Assembly: GCF_947503855.1 (NCBI RefSeq)
Contig: NZ_CANNFF010000007.1
Coordinates: 62,001 to 126,000 of the forward strand
Origin: an uncultured Polaribacter sp.
Lineage (GTDB): Bacteria > Bacteroidota > Bacteroidia > Flavobacteriales > Flavobacteriaceae
DNA: 64,000 nt
Reading direction: 5' to 3'
Numbering within the stretch: the first letter of the stretch is position 1; every line of letters begins with the position of its first letter. Both the position numbers and the translations under genes were made by a program. The notes below the pieces were generated by a model. The model searched no databases and was not told the DNA's origin. It saw only the letters and a list, made by a program, of their open reading frames with translations. Positions 1-9,400 of the stretch are shown here, piece after piece.

Positions 1-320
1 AATCAGGTTTTATTGAAGGTATTTTTTCTTCTTTTGGTGATGCCCCAGGAGGTTTTAGTGAAGAGTTAAAAGAAATTACCTATGCTTTAGGAGCCGAGTA
101 TTTATACAATAATGCATTTGCTTTAAGAGCAGGATATTTTCATGAAAGTGAAGATAAAGGAAACCGACAATATTTTACTTTAGGCGGCGGTTTTAAAACC
201 AATGCTTTAAATATAGATTTATCCTACTTGGTCAATTCTTCAGATGTAAATAATCCACTAGAAAATTCTTTGCGTTTTTCTCTATCTTTTGATTTAGGAG
301 AACTTTATGAAGACTTTTAA
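1..320 (+). CDS. porV: PorV, type IX secretion outer-membrane protein (3' end only)
   Basis: The window opens inside this gene; 105 codons are visible, ending with TAA at 318-320. The peptide is a series of amphipathic strands with short turns (ALRAGYFHES, YFTLGGGFKT, NIDLSYLV) and closes with SLRFSLSFDLGELYEDF, the terminal strand pattern of a FadL-like outer-membrane barrel. I recognise it as PorV (LptO), which in Bacteroidota carries cargo with a C-terminal sorting signal from the type IX translocon to the PorU sortase. In flavobacteria porV is commonly followed by cdd, as here. The start lies outside the window. Another FadL-fold porin is the alternative. Confidence 0.85.
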   Translation, partial: SGFIEGIFSSFGDAPGGFSEELKEITYALGAEYLYNNAFALRAGYFHESEDKGNRQYFTLGGGFKTNALNIDLSYLVNSSDVNNPLENSLRFSLSFDLGELYEDF

Positions 321-357
321 AAACTAGTAAATTTTTACTAAGTTTATCCTATTATTT

Positions 358-386
358 AAAGCAGTCATTTTAAGACTGCTTTTTTT
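358..386 (+). terminator. Rho-independent terminator after porV
   Basis: Stem AAAGCAGTC (358-366) pairs with GACTGCTTT (374-382) around a 7-nt loop and runs into a T tract to 386. It ends only 9 nt before the cdd start codon, so either cdd depends on read-through or its promoter lies within or just upstream of the hairpin. Confidence 0.85.
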
Positions 387-395
387 ACCAAAAAT

Positions 396-878
396 ATGAA
401 GGAAATTAAAATTACAGCCTCTGCAACGCTGTATAAAAACATTACAGAATTATCTGGTGAAGATACATTGTTAATGCAAAAAGCCATAGAAGCCAGACAC
501 AATGCGTATGCACCTTACTCTAAATTTAACGTTGGTGCAGCTTTGTTGTTAGAAAACAATCAAATTGTTTTAGGGAATAATCAAGAAAATGCGGCATACC
601 CATCTGGTATGTGTGCAGAAAGAGTTGCAATATGGAATGCAGGTACAATGTTTCCTGGTGTGAAAATTAAAAAACTATCTATTTCAGCAAGTTCTACCAT
701 TTCTAAAGTAAATAAACCTGTGGGGCCTTGTGGGGCTTGTAGACAAACATTGTCAGAATTTGAAATTAACCAAAAACAACCTTTCGAAGTATTATTTATG
801 GGGGAAGTTGGTGAGGTTGTAAAAACAAAATCTTTATTAGATTTATTGCCTTTTTCCTTTGATGGCTCTTATTTATAA
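396..878 (+). CDS. cdd: Cytidine deaminase
   Basis: Homotetrameric zinc enzyme that deaminates cytidine and deoxycytidine to uridine and deoxyuridine in cytosolic pyrimidine salvage. The 160 residues contain the full signature: C73-A-E75 (zinc ligand and catalytic Glu, in the Cys-ligand variant of the tetrameric form) and the P-C112-GA-C115-RQ motif supplying the other two zinc ligands. NVGAALLLENNQIVLGNNQENAAYPSGM is the usual substrate-binding stretch, written here in parts: NVGAALL at 45-51 and ENAAYPSGM at 64-72. The start ATG at 396 gives the normal family length. The gene follows porV directly, as in many flavobacteria, which is synteny and not a functional link. Confidence 0.95.
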   Translation: MKEIKITASATLYKNITELSGEDTLLMQKAIEARHNAYAPYSKFNVGAALLLENNQIVLGNNQENAAYPSGMCAERVAIWNAGTMFPGVKIKKLSISASSTISKVNKPVGPCGACRQTLSEFEINQKQPFEVLFMGEVGEVVKTKSLLDLLPFSFDGSYL

Positions 879-1316
879 AAAGAATTTTATTAATGAAATT
901 ACCGATTTCTCCAAGAAAAAAATAAGGTAAATTTATATTAGAAATTACTTTTTGATGCTAAAATGATTCCTTTTTTTTAGCAGATTGTTACCAATAATAC
1001 ATTAGATCATCACTTAGAAATGATACTCAATTTTTCGAACGATATTTTTTTTTGACACCACAACCTATAAAAACAATACCGTGCAAAAACACCTAGATAA
1101 AAATGCTTTGTGCAATTTTAAAATAACATTTTACTCGTTGGACATCGTATTTATTTTAAATAATAAGTGCGAGTTTTAATTAAGACAGAAAATAAAGAAA
1201 GAATGAAAAAGAACCATCTCTATAGCCACTGTATGCCATTAAAAATGAGCTTGCATCTAAATTAAACTTCATTTTTAATACCTTTATTTTTTATTTTTTT
1301 TCTTATTGAACTTTCC

Positions 1317-1338
1317 ATTACTATGCGTGCATAGTAAT
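1317..1338. promoter_or_regulatory. Perfect 22-bp palindrome, candidate MarR-type operator
   Basis: Arms ATTACTATGC (1317-1326) and GCATAGTAAT (1329-1338) are exact inverted copies around a 2-bp centre. It lies 49 bp upstream of the ATG at 1388 and about 20 bp before the -7 box TATTTTTG, so a bound dimer would cover the -33 region. Short-centre palindromes with ACTATGC-type arms resemble MarR-family operators; that family assignment is inference. No MarR gene is in the window. Confidence 0.6.
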
Positions 1339-1357
1339 TTTTTAAGTTACTTTTTTA

Positions 1358-1365
1358 TATTTTTG
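1358..1365 (+). promoter_or_regulatory. -7 promoter box for the FabH-like gene
   Basis: TATTTTTG fits the Bacteroidota sigma-A consensus TAnnTTTG and is 22 nt before the start codon at 1388. No clear -33 TTG is seen at the usual distance; that position is taken by the palindrome. Confidence 0.45.
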
Positions 1366-1387
1366 ATTTTATAAATTTTATTTTTTT

Positions 1388-2452
1388 ATGATTTCTTCAA
1401 AAATTACCGGAACAGGAAGTTTTATACCCACTATTAAAAAAGAAAATAATGCTTTTTTAGATAGTCATTTTTTAAATGAAGATGGTAGTGCTTTTTCGTC
1501 AGAAAACTCTTCTATCATCGAAAAATTTAAAGATATTACAGGTATTGTAGAAAGACGCTATGCAAAACCTGAATTTAAAACTTCTGATTTGGCATTTTTT
1601 GCCGCCGAAAAAGCCATTAAAAATGCACATATAAATCCAGAAGAAATAGATTATATTATTGTAGCACATAATTTTGGAGATGTGCAACATGGAGCTATAC
1701 AGGGAGATACGTTACCAAGTATTGCAACAAGAGTAAAATATAGACTGGGTATTTCAAATCCCAATTGTGTGGGGTACGATTTACTTTTTGGTTGCCCAGG
1801 TTGGATAGAAGGCGTAATACAAGCACAAGCTTTTATTAAAGCTGGTATTGCTACAAAATGTTTAATTATTGGCGCAGAAACTTTGTCTAGAGTTGTAGAT
1901 AAACACGATAGAGATTCTATGATTTATAGTGATGGTGCAGGTGCTTGTATTGTAGAAAAAACAACAGATGATTCAACAGGAATTATAAGTCATGCAAGTC
2001 AAACTTTTGCAAAAGACGAAGCTTATTTTTTACATTTTGGGAAGTCGTTCAATACAAATGAAGATAAAAATATACGTTATATAAAAATGTATGGTAGAAA
2101 AATTTATGAATTTGCCATTACAAATGTACCAGCTGCAATGCAATCTGTTTTAGACAAAAGTGGCATAGATATTAAAGATGTAAAAAAAATATTTATACAT
2201 CAGGCAAACGAAAAAATGGACGAAGCCATTATTAAAAGGTTCTACAGACGTTATAAAATGAAAGCCCCAGAGGGTGTGATGCCAATGAGTATTCATAAAC
2301 TAGGAAATAGTTCTGTAGCCACTGTGCCTACTTTATTAGATTTGGTTTTAAATGGTAAAATAGAAAATCAAGAAATACAAAAAGGCGATGTTGCTATATT
2401 GGCTTCTGTAGGAGCAGGTATGAATATTAATGCTATTGTGTACCGTTTTTAA
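1388..2452 (+). CDS. 3-oxoacyl-ACP synthase III (FabH) family protein
   Basis: Thiolase-fold condensing enzyme of 354 residues that would join an acyl-CoA starter to malonyl-ACP. The FabH triad is intact: Cys136 in FGCPGW, His271 in IHQAN (with N274) and Asn307 in KLGNSS. It is somewhat longer than housekeeping FabH (about 320), with an N-terminal insertion around residues 18-45 (NAFLDSHFLNEDGSAF), and belongs to the FabH-like group often found beside specialised acyl or resorcinol pathways. No acyl carrier protein, ketoreductase or fab gene is nearby, so it is probably not the primary FabH. It stands alone behind its own promoter and a perfect palindrome, which suggests repression by a small-molecule-responsive regulator. 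The substrate cannot be read from the sequence. Confidence 0.85.
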   Translation: MISSKITGTGSFIPTIKKENNAFLDSHFLNEDGSAFSSENSSIIEKFKDITGIVERRYAKPEFKTSDLAFFAAEKAIKNAHINPEEIDYIIVAHNFGDVQHGAIQGDTLPSIATRVKYRLGISNPNCVGYDLLFGCPGWIEGVIQAQAFIKAGIATKCLIIGAETLSRVVDKHDRDSMIYSDGAGACIVEKTTDDSTGIISHASQTFAKDEAYFLHFGKSFNTNEDKNIRYIKMYGRKIYEFAITNVPAAMQSVLDKSGIDIKDVKKIFIHQANEKMDEAIIKRFYRRYKMKAPEGVMPMSIHKLGNSSVATVPTLLDLVLNGKIENQEIQKGDVAILASVGAGMNINAIVYRF

Positions 2453-2541
2453 AAAATAGCATTCATTTTTTGTAAACTATTAGTCTATAGAATATCTTTA
2501 AAAAAATAGCATCTAATAACGTAAATCTAATATCAAAATAT

Positions 2542-2549
2542 TATTTTTG
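2542..2549 (+). promoter_or_regulatory. -7 promoter box of guaA, almost touching the start codon
   Basis: TATTTTTG matches TAnnTTTG and ends 3 nt before the ATG at 2553. A start site 4 to 7 nt downstream of the box would make the guaA mRNA leaderless or nearly so. This argues against the in-frame TTG at 2547, which lies inside the box, as the start codon. Confidence 0.55.
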
Positions 2550-2552
2550 CGC

Positions 2553-4088
2553 ATGCAACAACATAACGTACTTATTTTAGATTTCGGTTCGCAATACACA
2601 CAGTTAATTGCGAGAAGAGTAAGAGAGTTAAACATTTATTGTGAAATTCATCCCTACAATCATCAACCAGAAAATGTATCAGAATTTAAAGCAGTTATAC
2701 TTTCAGGTAGTCCAAATTCAGTAAGAGGAGACCTTGTTTTACATCCAGATTTATCTCAAATTAGAGCTAAAAAACCAGTTTTAGCAGTTTGTTATGGTGC
2801 CCAATATTTAGCCCATTTTTCGGGTGGTAAAGTAGCCCCATCTAACACGAGAGAATATGGTAGAGCTAATTTGTCATATATTAAAGAAAATGAGCTTTTC
2901 TTTGAAAATATTTCTCCAGGAAGTCAGGTTTGGATGAGTCATTCAGATACTATAAAAGAATTGCCAACAAAGGGTGTTTTGTTAGCAAGTACCGCAGATG
3001 TTGCGAATGCTGCTTATAAAATTGAAGGAGAAGAAACGTACGGAATTCAATTTCATCCAGAAGTATATCACTCTTCAGATGGCAAGCAATTATTAGAAAA
3101 TTTCTTAGTAAAAATAGCAGGTGTTGCCCAAACTTGGACAGCAGATTCATTTGTAGAAAGTACCGTGGCTGCAATTAAAGAAAAAGTAGGAAATGATAAA
3201 GTTGTTTTAGGGCTTTCTGGAGGTGTAGATTCTACTGTTGCCGCAGTTTTACTAAACAAAGCTATCGGCAAAAACCTGTATTGCATTTTTGTAAATAACG
3301 GTTTATTGCGTAAAAATGAGTTCGAAAGTGTATTAGCACAATATGAAGGAATGGGCTTAAATGTAAAAGGTGTAGATGCCTCTGAGCGATTTTTAAAAGC
3401 TTTGGCAGGTGTTTCTGATCCAGAAAAGAAAAGAAAAGCCATTGGTAACGCTTTTATAGAAGTTTTTGATGATGAAGCACATCAAATCACAGACGTAACT
3501 TGGTTAGCACAAGGTACTATTTATCCAGATGTTATAGAATCTGTTTCTGTAAATGGTGGACCTTCTGCAACTATTAAAAGTCATCATAATGTAGGTGGTT
3601 TGCCAGATTTTATGAAATTAAAAATCGTAGAACCTTTAAAAATGATTTTTAAAGATGAAGTAAGAAGAGTTGGTGCTTCTATGGGAATAGATGCTGAGTT
3701 GTTAGGACGTCATCCTTTTCCAGGACCAGGTTTGGCAATTCGTATTTTAAGTGATATTACAGCCGAAAAAGTTCGTATTTTACAAGAAGTAGATGCTATT
3801 TTTATCAACGGATTAAAAGAAGATGGTTTGTATGATAAAGTTTGGCAAGCAGGTGCGATGTTATTACCCGTAAATTCAGTAGGTGTTATGGGTGATGAAA
3901 GAACATACGAAAAAGTGGTAGCTTTAAGAGCTGTAGAAAGTACAGATGGTATGACTGCAGATTGGGTAAATTTGCCGTATGAATTTTTACAAAAAACATC
4001 CAATAAAATAATAAATCAAGTAAAAGGCGTTAATAGAGTAGTGTACGACATTAGTTCTAAACCACCTGCAACGATAGAATGGGAATAA
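2553..4088 (+). CDS. guaA: GMP synthase (glutamine-hydrolysing)
   Basis: Converts XMP, ATP and glutamine to GMP in the last step of guanine nucleotide synthesis. Domains are in standard order: class I glutamine amidotransferase (about 1-190) with nucleophile Cys in [10 protein letters not shown] and His/Glu in QFHPEVYHS; the ATP pyrophosphatase domain with the P-loop [11 protein letters not shown] near 220; and the C-terminal dimerisation domain ending KPPATIEWE, the typical GuaA end. Length 511 is normal. I place the start at ATG 2553 because the upstream in-frame TTG is within the promoter box. The LysM lipoprotein gene follows after 5 nt and is probably co-transcribed. Confidence 0.97.
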   Translation: MQQHNVLILDFGSQYTQLIARRVRELNIYCEIHPYNHQPENVSEFKAVILSGSPNSVRGDLVLHPDLSQIRAKKPVLAVCYGAQYLAHFSGGKVAPSNTREYGRANLSYIKENELFFENISPGSQVWMSHSDTIKELPTKGVLLASTADVANAAYKIEGEETYGIQFHPEVYHSSDGKQLLENFLVKIAGVAQTWTADSFVESTVAAIKEKVGNDKVVLGLSGGVDSTVAAVLLNKAIGKNLYCIFVNNGLLRKNEFESVLAQYEGMGLNVKGVDASERFLKALAGVSDPEKKRKAIGNAFIEVFDDEAHQITDVTWLAQGTIYPDVIESVSVNGGPSATIKSHHNVGGLPDFMKLKIVEPLKMIFKDEVRRVGASMGIDAELLGRHPFPGPGLAIRILSDITAEKVRILQEVDAIFINGLKEDGLYDKVWQAGAMLLPVNSVGVMGDERTYEKVVALRAVESTDGMTADWVNLPYEFLQKTSNKIINQVKGVNRVVYDISSKPPATIEWE

Positions 4089-4093
4089 AATAT

Positions 4094-5722
4094 ATGAAAC
4101 ATCTTACATTTTTTGTTTTTCTGTGTATCCTAACATTTACTGTTTCTTGCGGACAGCAAAAAAAATACATAGAGTATAAGGTTAAAGAAGGAGAAACCAT
4201 GCGTGTTATAGCCAATAAATTGGATATGAAAACGAAAGATTTACTTCGCTTAAACCCAGATGTTAGTAGAAAACCAGGTGCTAATACTATAATTATTATT
4301 CCTAATAAAGAAATAAAGACGGCACAAAACAATACAAAAAATATAGAATTAAACACTAAAAAAAACATAAAGCAGCCAAAAGATACTATTAAAAATACAG
4401 TGGTTACTAGCAAAGAAAAAGAAAAACAACTTTTAATAGCAACTTTAGAAAAAGAATATAAAATTCACGAAGTAAAAAAAGGAGATACTTTTTTTAGCTT
4501 AACTAGATTCTATAATGTAACCCAAGAAGATTTACTTACTTTAAATCCAATTTTATCAGAAGGCTTAAAACTAGGGCAGATTATAAAAATAATGCCTTTA
4601 GAAGAGGTTTTTGATGAAGAAGATTTAATTTACGAAGATCATATAGCAAAAGATGTTGTTATAAAAGCAGCAATATTATTGCCTTTTAGAGCAGAAGAAT
4701 TAGATACTTTAAGTGCTCAAGAAATTTTTGGTAAAAGTAAATTGGCTACCATAGTAACCGATTTGTATTTAGGGGCAGCATTAGCTATAGACTCCCTAAG
4801 AAAACAGGGGGTACAGATAGATTTAAAAGTTTACGATACAGGTAGAAACAGTACAAAAATTAAAGCTATAATTGCTACAGAAGATTTAAATGAAAATGAT
4901 GTTCTTATAGGCCCTTTATATTCGGAAGAAGTTGTTTATATAGCAGAAAAAGTAGAAACACCAGTAGTTTTTCCTGTTTATTCTAAAAAACAAAATAATT
5001 TTAATTCTAAATTAATTGTCAAAACAGCGCCCAATAAAAGATTATTTAGAGAAACACTTTTAAATTATTTAGATGAATCTGTTACAGATGGTAATATTAT
5101 TATTGTGGGAGATGGAAAAGCTGAATCTGATTTTAATGCAAAACAAATTACAAATGCCTTATCTAAAAAAGATTCTATAGATACCATTATTAAAATTATA
5201 CCAGAAAATGGGTATATTAAAAAAGAAAAATTCACAGAGGTTTTAAAGCCGAATATGAAAAACATTGTGGTGCTAACCACAGACGATAATGTAATTGTAG
5301 CAAGTGCTATTAACAGTCTAATTAGTTTGCCAGATGAAGTTACCGCTTCTGTTTTTACGTTTGATAAAATTAGCGCATTCAATAAAATTGACAACTCAAA
5401 ATTAGCGCAACTAAACTTTACTTATGTTAGTAATGAGTATACTAGAGATGACTCTTTTAGAAGTAGTATGTTTCACAAGGCTTATTTAAAGAAAAACCAT
5501 GTATTACCGTCTTATTATGCAACCAGAGGTTTTGATGTAACTTATGATGTTTTAATGCGTTTAGCCTCAGGTAATAGTTTAAAATCTACTTTTGATGAAG
5601 GTTATTCCTATAGAGTAGAAAATAAGTTTGATTATACAGATAAACTTTTTAAAACCCCAGAAAACAAAGGTTTGTATATTGTAAAATACAATGAGGATTT
5701 AACCTTGACAAGAATTAAGTAA
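4094..5722 (+). CDS. LysM-domain lipoprotein with periplasmic-binding-protein-like domain
   Basis: About 542 residues from ATG 4094 (an in-frame ATG at 4079 overlaps guaA and lacks the signal-peptide start). The N-terminus MKHLTFFVFLCILTFTVSC is a lipoprotein signal with the acylated Cys at 19. Two LysM modules follow: the first from about 25 (YKVKEGETMRVIANKL), the second from about 125 (HEVKKGDTFFSLTRFYNV), both peptidoglycan-binding folds. The C-terminal 350 residues begin KAAILLPFRAEELDT and resemble a type 1 periplasmic binding or penicillin-binding-activator (LpoA-like) domain. An outer-membrane lipoprotein that contacts the cell wall is a reasonable inference; the ligand is unknown. 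It ends before a strong bidirectional terminator. Confidence 0.8.
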   Translation: MKHLTFFVFLCILTFTVSCGQQKKYIEYKVKEGETMRVIANKLDMKTKDLLRLNPDVSRKPGANTIIIIPNKEIKTAQNNTKNIELNTKKNIKQPKDTIKNTVVTSKEKEKQLLIATLEKEYKIHEVKKGDTFFSLTRFYNVTQEDLLTLNPILSEGLKLGQIIKIMPLEEVFDEEDLIYEDHIAKDVVIKAAILLPFRAEELDTLSAQEIFGKSKLATIVTDLYLGAALAIDSLRKQGVQIDLKVYDTGRNSTKIKAIIATEDLNENDVLIGPLYSEEVVYIAEKVETPVVFPVYSKKQNNFNSKLIVKTAPNKRLFRETLLNYLDESVTDGNIIIVGDGKAESDFNAKQITNALSKKDSIDTIIKIIPENGYIKKEKFTEVLKPNMKNIVVLTTDDNVIVASAINSLISLPDEVTASVFTFDKISAFNKIDNSKLAQLNFTYVSNEYTRDDSFRSSMFHKAYLKKNHVLPSYYATRGFDVTYDVLMRLASGNSLKSTFDEGYSYRVENKFDYTDKLFKTPENKGLYIVKYNEDLTLTRIK

Positions 5723-5742
5723 GTTTCAAGTGTTTAAAATAT

Positions 5743-5777
5743 AAAAAAATCCGTTGAAATTTTCAACGGATTTTTTT
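5743..5777. terminator. Bidirectional terminator between convergent genes
   Basis: A nearly perfect inverted repeat: A7 + TCCGTTGAAA (5743-5759), one base, then TTTCAACGGA + T7 (5761-5777). It has a T tract on both strands and serves the LysM gene on plus and the 5800-6315 gene on minus. Confidence 0.9.
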
Positions 5778-5799
5778 TATAAAGAAAAATGAATGAAAC

Positions 5800-6315
5800 C
5801 TAGATTTTTTTCATCTGTTGTTTCATCATTTGCATTTGCTCTTTTAACATACCATGTTTGTCTAATTTTTTAGCCTCTGCCATTAAATTAGTAGCTTCAC
5901 GTTTACGTCTTTTGGTCATTGCAATACCAGCCAATTGTAATTTTGCCATTGCTAAATCATGATCCATAGACAAACCTAATTTTACAGCTTTACGTAAAAA
6001 CTTTTCTGACTGTGTAATGTTAGTTTGGCTTAGCATAATACCATGTAAATAGTTGAAGTAACCTTGTTGCTTTGTTATTAAAGCAGCCTCAGGGTTTTTA
6101 ATATAACCTAACCATTTTTTTGTGCCTTCAAAGTTTTGCTTACGTAATTGTAAAAAGGCCAGTAAAATAAATTCGTTTTTAAAGTAAAATAATACAAAAA
6201 TTCCTGCCAATAACAAAATAGAAATACCATTCATGATATTAGCTTGGCTAAATTGGTAAATAGCCCAAGCAGTTATTAAACCTGCAATTATTAATTTTAT
6301 ATTTTTATGAAACAT
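5800..6315 (-). CDS. Small membrane protein with TPR-like helical domain
   Basis: 171 residues from ATG 6315. Two hydrophobic segments lie close together near the N-terminus (LIIAGLITAWAIYQF and GISILLLAGIFVLFYF), followed by a soluble helical region with TPR-like spacing (AFLQLRKQNFEGTKKWLGYI, FNYLHGIMLSQTNITQSEKF) and a Met/Lys/Gln-rich C-terminal helix (KEQMQMMKQQMKKI). The family occurs in flavobacteria but I know no assigned function. A longer reading from TTG 6351 is rejected because that TTG is part of the -7 box TATTTTTG at 6349-6356. The convergent LysM gene shares its terminator. Confidence 0.75.
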   Translation of the reverse strand: MFHKNIKLIIAGLITAWAIYQFSQANIMNGISILLLAGIFVLFYFKNEFILLAFLQLRKQNFEGTKKWLGYIKNPEAALITKQQGYFNYLHGIMLSQTNITQSEKFLRKAVKLGLSMDHDLAMAKLQLAGIAMTKRRKREATNLMAEAKKLDKHGMLKEQMQMMKQQMKKI

Positions 6316-6348
6316 ATTGGTTTTTATTTTTAGTATTTTAATATTGTG

Positions 6349-6356
6349 CAAAAATA
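6349..6356 (-). promoter_or_regulatory. -7 promoter box for the 5800-6315 gene
   Basis: Read on minus, TATTTTTG fits TAnnTTTG exactly and lies 33 nt before ATG 6315. It fixes the start codon because the alternative TTG start falls inside the box. Confidence 0.55.
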
Positions 6357-6422
6357 CATTTTCTTCTCAATAATCATAGCTACATCACTCTAAATTTAAA
6401 ATGAAATAGAAAGCTTTTAATA

Positions 6423-9400
6423 CTACTTTTTATAATACTTTTTGTATTTTATGTAAGAAAAACTACCTAAAATAGCAACAAAACCTATTGAATAAAATAC
6501 GGAAGTTGGTGTAATTACTTTGTCTCCACTAGCATAAGAATGCAATCCAGATAAATAGAAATTAACACCAAAATAGGTCATCATAATAGAAGCATAAGCA
6601 ATTATAGACCATAAATTAAAAGTAAATCTGCCTCGTAAACCAGGAATCAAACGCATGTGTAATACAAAAGCGTACACCATAATAGAAATTAGTGCCCAAG
6701 TTTCTTTTGGATCCCAACCCCAATAACGACCCCAACTTTCATTGGCCCACATACCACCTAAAAAGTTACCAATGGTAAGCATTATTAAACCTACAGTAAT
6801 TGCCATTTCGTTAATTACAGTAATTTCTTTCATGTTTAAATCCATTCTCTTTTTATTATTTTCAGTTGTAAAAAGTATTAAAAAGAGCGATACAATTCCT
6901 AAAATCATTCCTAAAGAAAGTGGGCCATAACTTGCAACAATAATAGACGTGTGCACTAAAAGCCACCAAGAATTTAAAACAGGTTGTAAGTTGGCAATTG
7001 CTGGATCTAACCAATTTTGATGCGCAAAACCTAAAGTAATTGCTACTAAAAATGCAGTTGCAGTAATGGTTAGAGCAGATTTTCGTCCCATAAATAGGCC
7101 AAACAACATGGTTGCCCAAGCTACAAAAATAATAGATTCGTAAGCATTACTCCATGGTGCATAACCACTTATGTACCATCTTGCAATTAAACTTAAAGTA
7201 TGTATAATAAAGAGGATAACAACACCCACAGTTAAAACTTTTACGGTGTTATTTACCCATTTTTTAGAAACAAAAATTTGCCAAATCACAAAAATTAGTA
7301 AAAGCAAACTTGCAAAACCATAGTAAGATGCTAATTTTTGAAAGGGTTGTATTTTATTATAAGAAATTTCTAGTTCTATTTTTTTATCTGTTGGATAAAT
7401 AGCTGCACCATATTTTTTCTGATAATTTTTAATACCATCTAAAACTTGGTCTGCTTTTTCGTAGTTGTTTGTTTTTTTCGCGCTTTGTAATAACTGAACG
7501 TACAGTGGTAACAATTTTGGTACATACACAGAATCGTTACCAATTAAACCTTTGGTTGACGATAATTCTAAATGAGAAATCCATTTATTATTTTCATGAT
7601 TTGGAATCGGATATATTCTTAAAATACCACCACCAATGGCAGTGTTTAACAAACCAACTCTTTTGTCTATGTTTATTAAATCTTTCTCAAATTTATTTCT
7701 AACTTTTTTCTTTTGAGCTTCTGCAACTCTTTCTGCAATTTTGTAGGTGCCTTTATCAGAAATAAAATCCATTAAACTGGCACGTTTTGTAGTATCTGCA
7801 ACACCAATTAGCTCTCTAATTTGTGTGTTTCCTTTTTCTAAATAAATCACAGGAACTTCAAACCAAAGTCTAGAATTTTCTACAATAGAAAGTAAAACTT
7901 GACTAGGTTCCATGCCTTTAAAGTTTTCTGTTTTACTCACCTTTCTTACCAATTCAGAGGCAAAAGTGTGTGCAGGTTTCATTCTACCATTTGCATCTTG
8001 TATTACTAACTTACTAAAGCTTTCTGCATGGGTTTTGTCTACAATGTTGGCTTTTAAAATAGAATCTATTTGTTGATTGGTAATCCTTTTAGGTCTATGG
8101 TTTTCTGTATGCTGTGTATAAGCAAATGTTGATAAAAACAAAGCTGCAATTACAGATAGTTTTTGTTTCTTTTTTCTGATTTTTGTTAAGCTTTTCTTTA
8201 AATCATCAAAACGAGTATTTTTCGCAAAAAGAATACATATTAAACCTGTGTAAAGTAGCGAGTATCCTAAATAGGTAACAAAAGTTCCTAAAAAATCATG
8301 ATTTACAGATAAATGCGTTTCTTCTCTTTCTCCAGATAAATCATAACTTGCCTGAAAGAATTTGTAACCTCTATGATCTAAAATATGATTCATGTAAATT
8401 CGATAATCAAAAGTTTCTTCTGGGTCTATAACTGTTATTTCACTTGCATAAGCAGCTGCACTTTCAGAACCTGGATATTTCTCTAGCTGAAAATCATTCA
8501 ATTTAATCGAAAAAGGCGTTTCTAATATTTTAGCACCATATAAAAGTCTAAAATTTAAACCTCCCAAGGCAAAGTTTTTAGCGCCTTCTGTATTAAATTT
8601 TCCTCCAGTTAACTCCACTCTTTTTGTTTGTTTATTGGCAGTAACATCTAAAACAATCATATCTTTTGCCGTATCACTTTTAGGGCCACGAATGGTTTTC
8701 ATAATTCCCTTTTCGGCTGGTTTCGGAATTACAAATTGTAATTTACCGATATTGTGTAAGGTTAAGTATTGAAACTCTTGTATTGAATCTTTAGCTACTG
8801 TTCCTCGTTTTTGGTCTGCCATTCTAAACCAATCTCCATCAGTTTTAGAAATCATAGTTAAGGCACCATTTTTATTAGAAAAGTTTAAAGACGCATTGTC
8901 ATTTTCTGCCTCAAAACCAACCAAAACTCCATGAATATTCTGAATTGTTCCTTTTTTAATCCAATGTTCATGACGTGAACCTTCAGAAGATTCTACAAAA
9001 AATAAATGCTCTACACCATTTTCATCTTCAATAAACTTTTTTTCTGCCCAAGGGATGTAATCAACTAAATCTACTTTATAATTTGTTCCTTTAAAATCAT
9101 CTTGATAAGACCAAGTATTGCTACCCCAAGCAGATAATAAAATGGGCTGATTGCTGGTTTTTTGAATTTCGTTATTATCTACAACCACATTTACATAGGT
9201 AGTTTCCGATAAAAATTTGTTGGTAGTTTCACCTTCTTCAATCAGCATAATACCTTCGTAACCCACATAACGTGTAATACCTGCACCAACTAATATTAAT
9301 AAAAAGGCACTATGAAAAAGTAATACTGCCCATTTTTCTTTTTTATACAATCTGTATCTAAAAATGTTACCAAAAAAATTGATGATAAAAAGCGCCATAA

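Larger units (their letters stand above)
879..1387. other. 509-bp intergenic region between cdd and the FabH-like gene
   Basis: Very A+T-rich. I find no supportable gene on either strand; the longest readable stretch (about 40 codons ending near 1180 on the plus strand) has no plausible start and no recognisable family. The only clear structures are the perfect palindrome at 1317-1338 and a -7 type box at 1358-1365, both belonging to the downstream gene. Confidence 0.6.

Noticed and set aside
3068..4003. Long open frames antisense to guaA
   Set aside because: They are shadows of a highly conserved gene on the other strand with no family resemblance.
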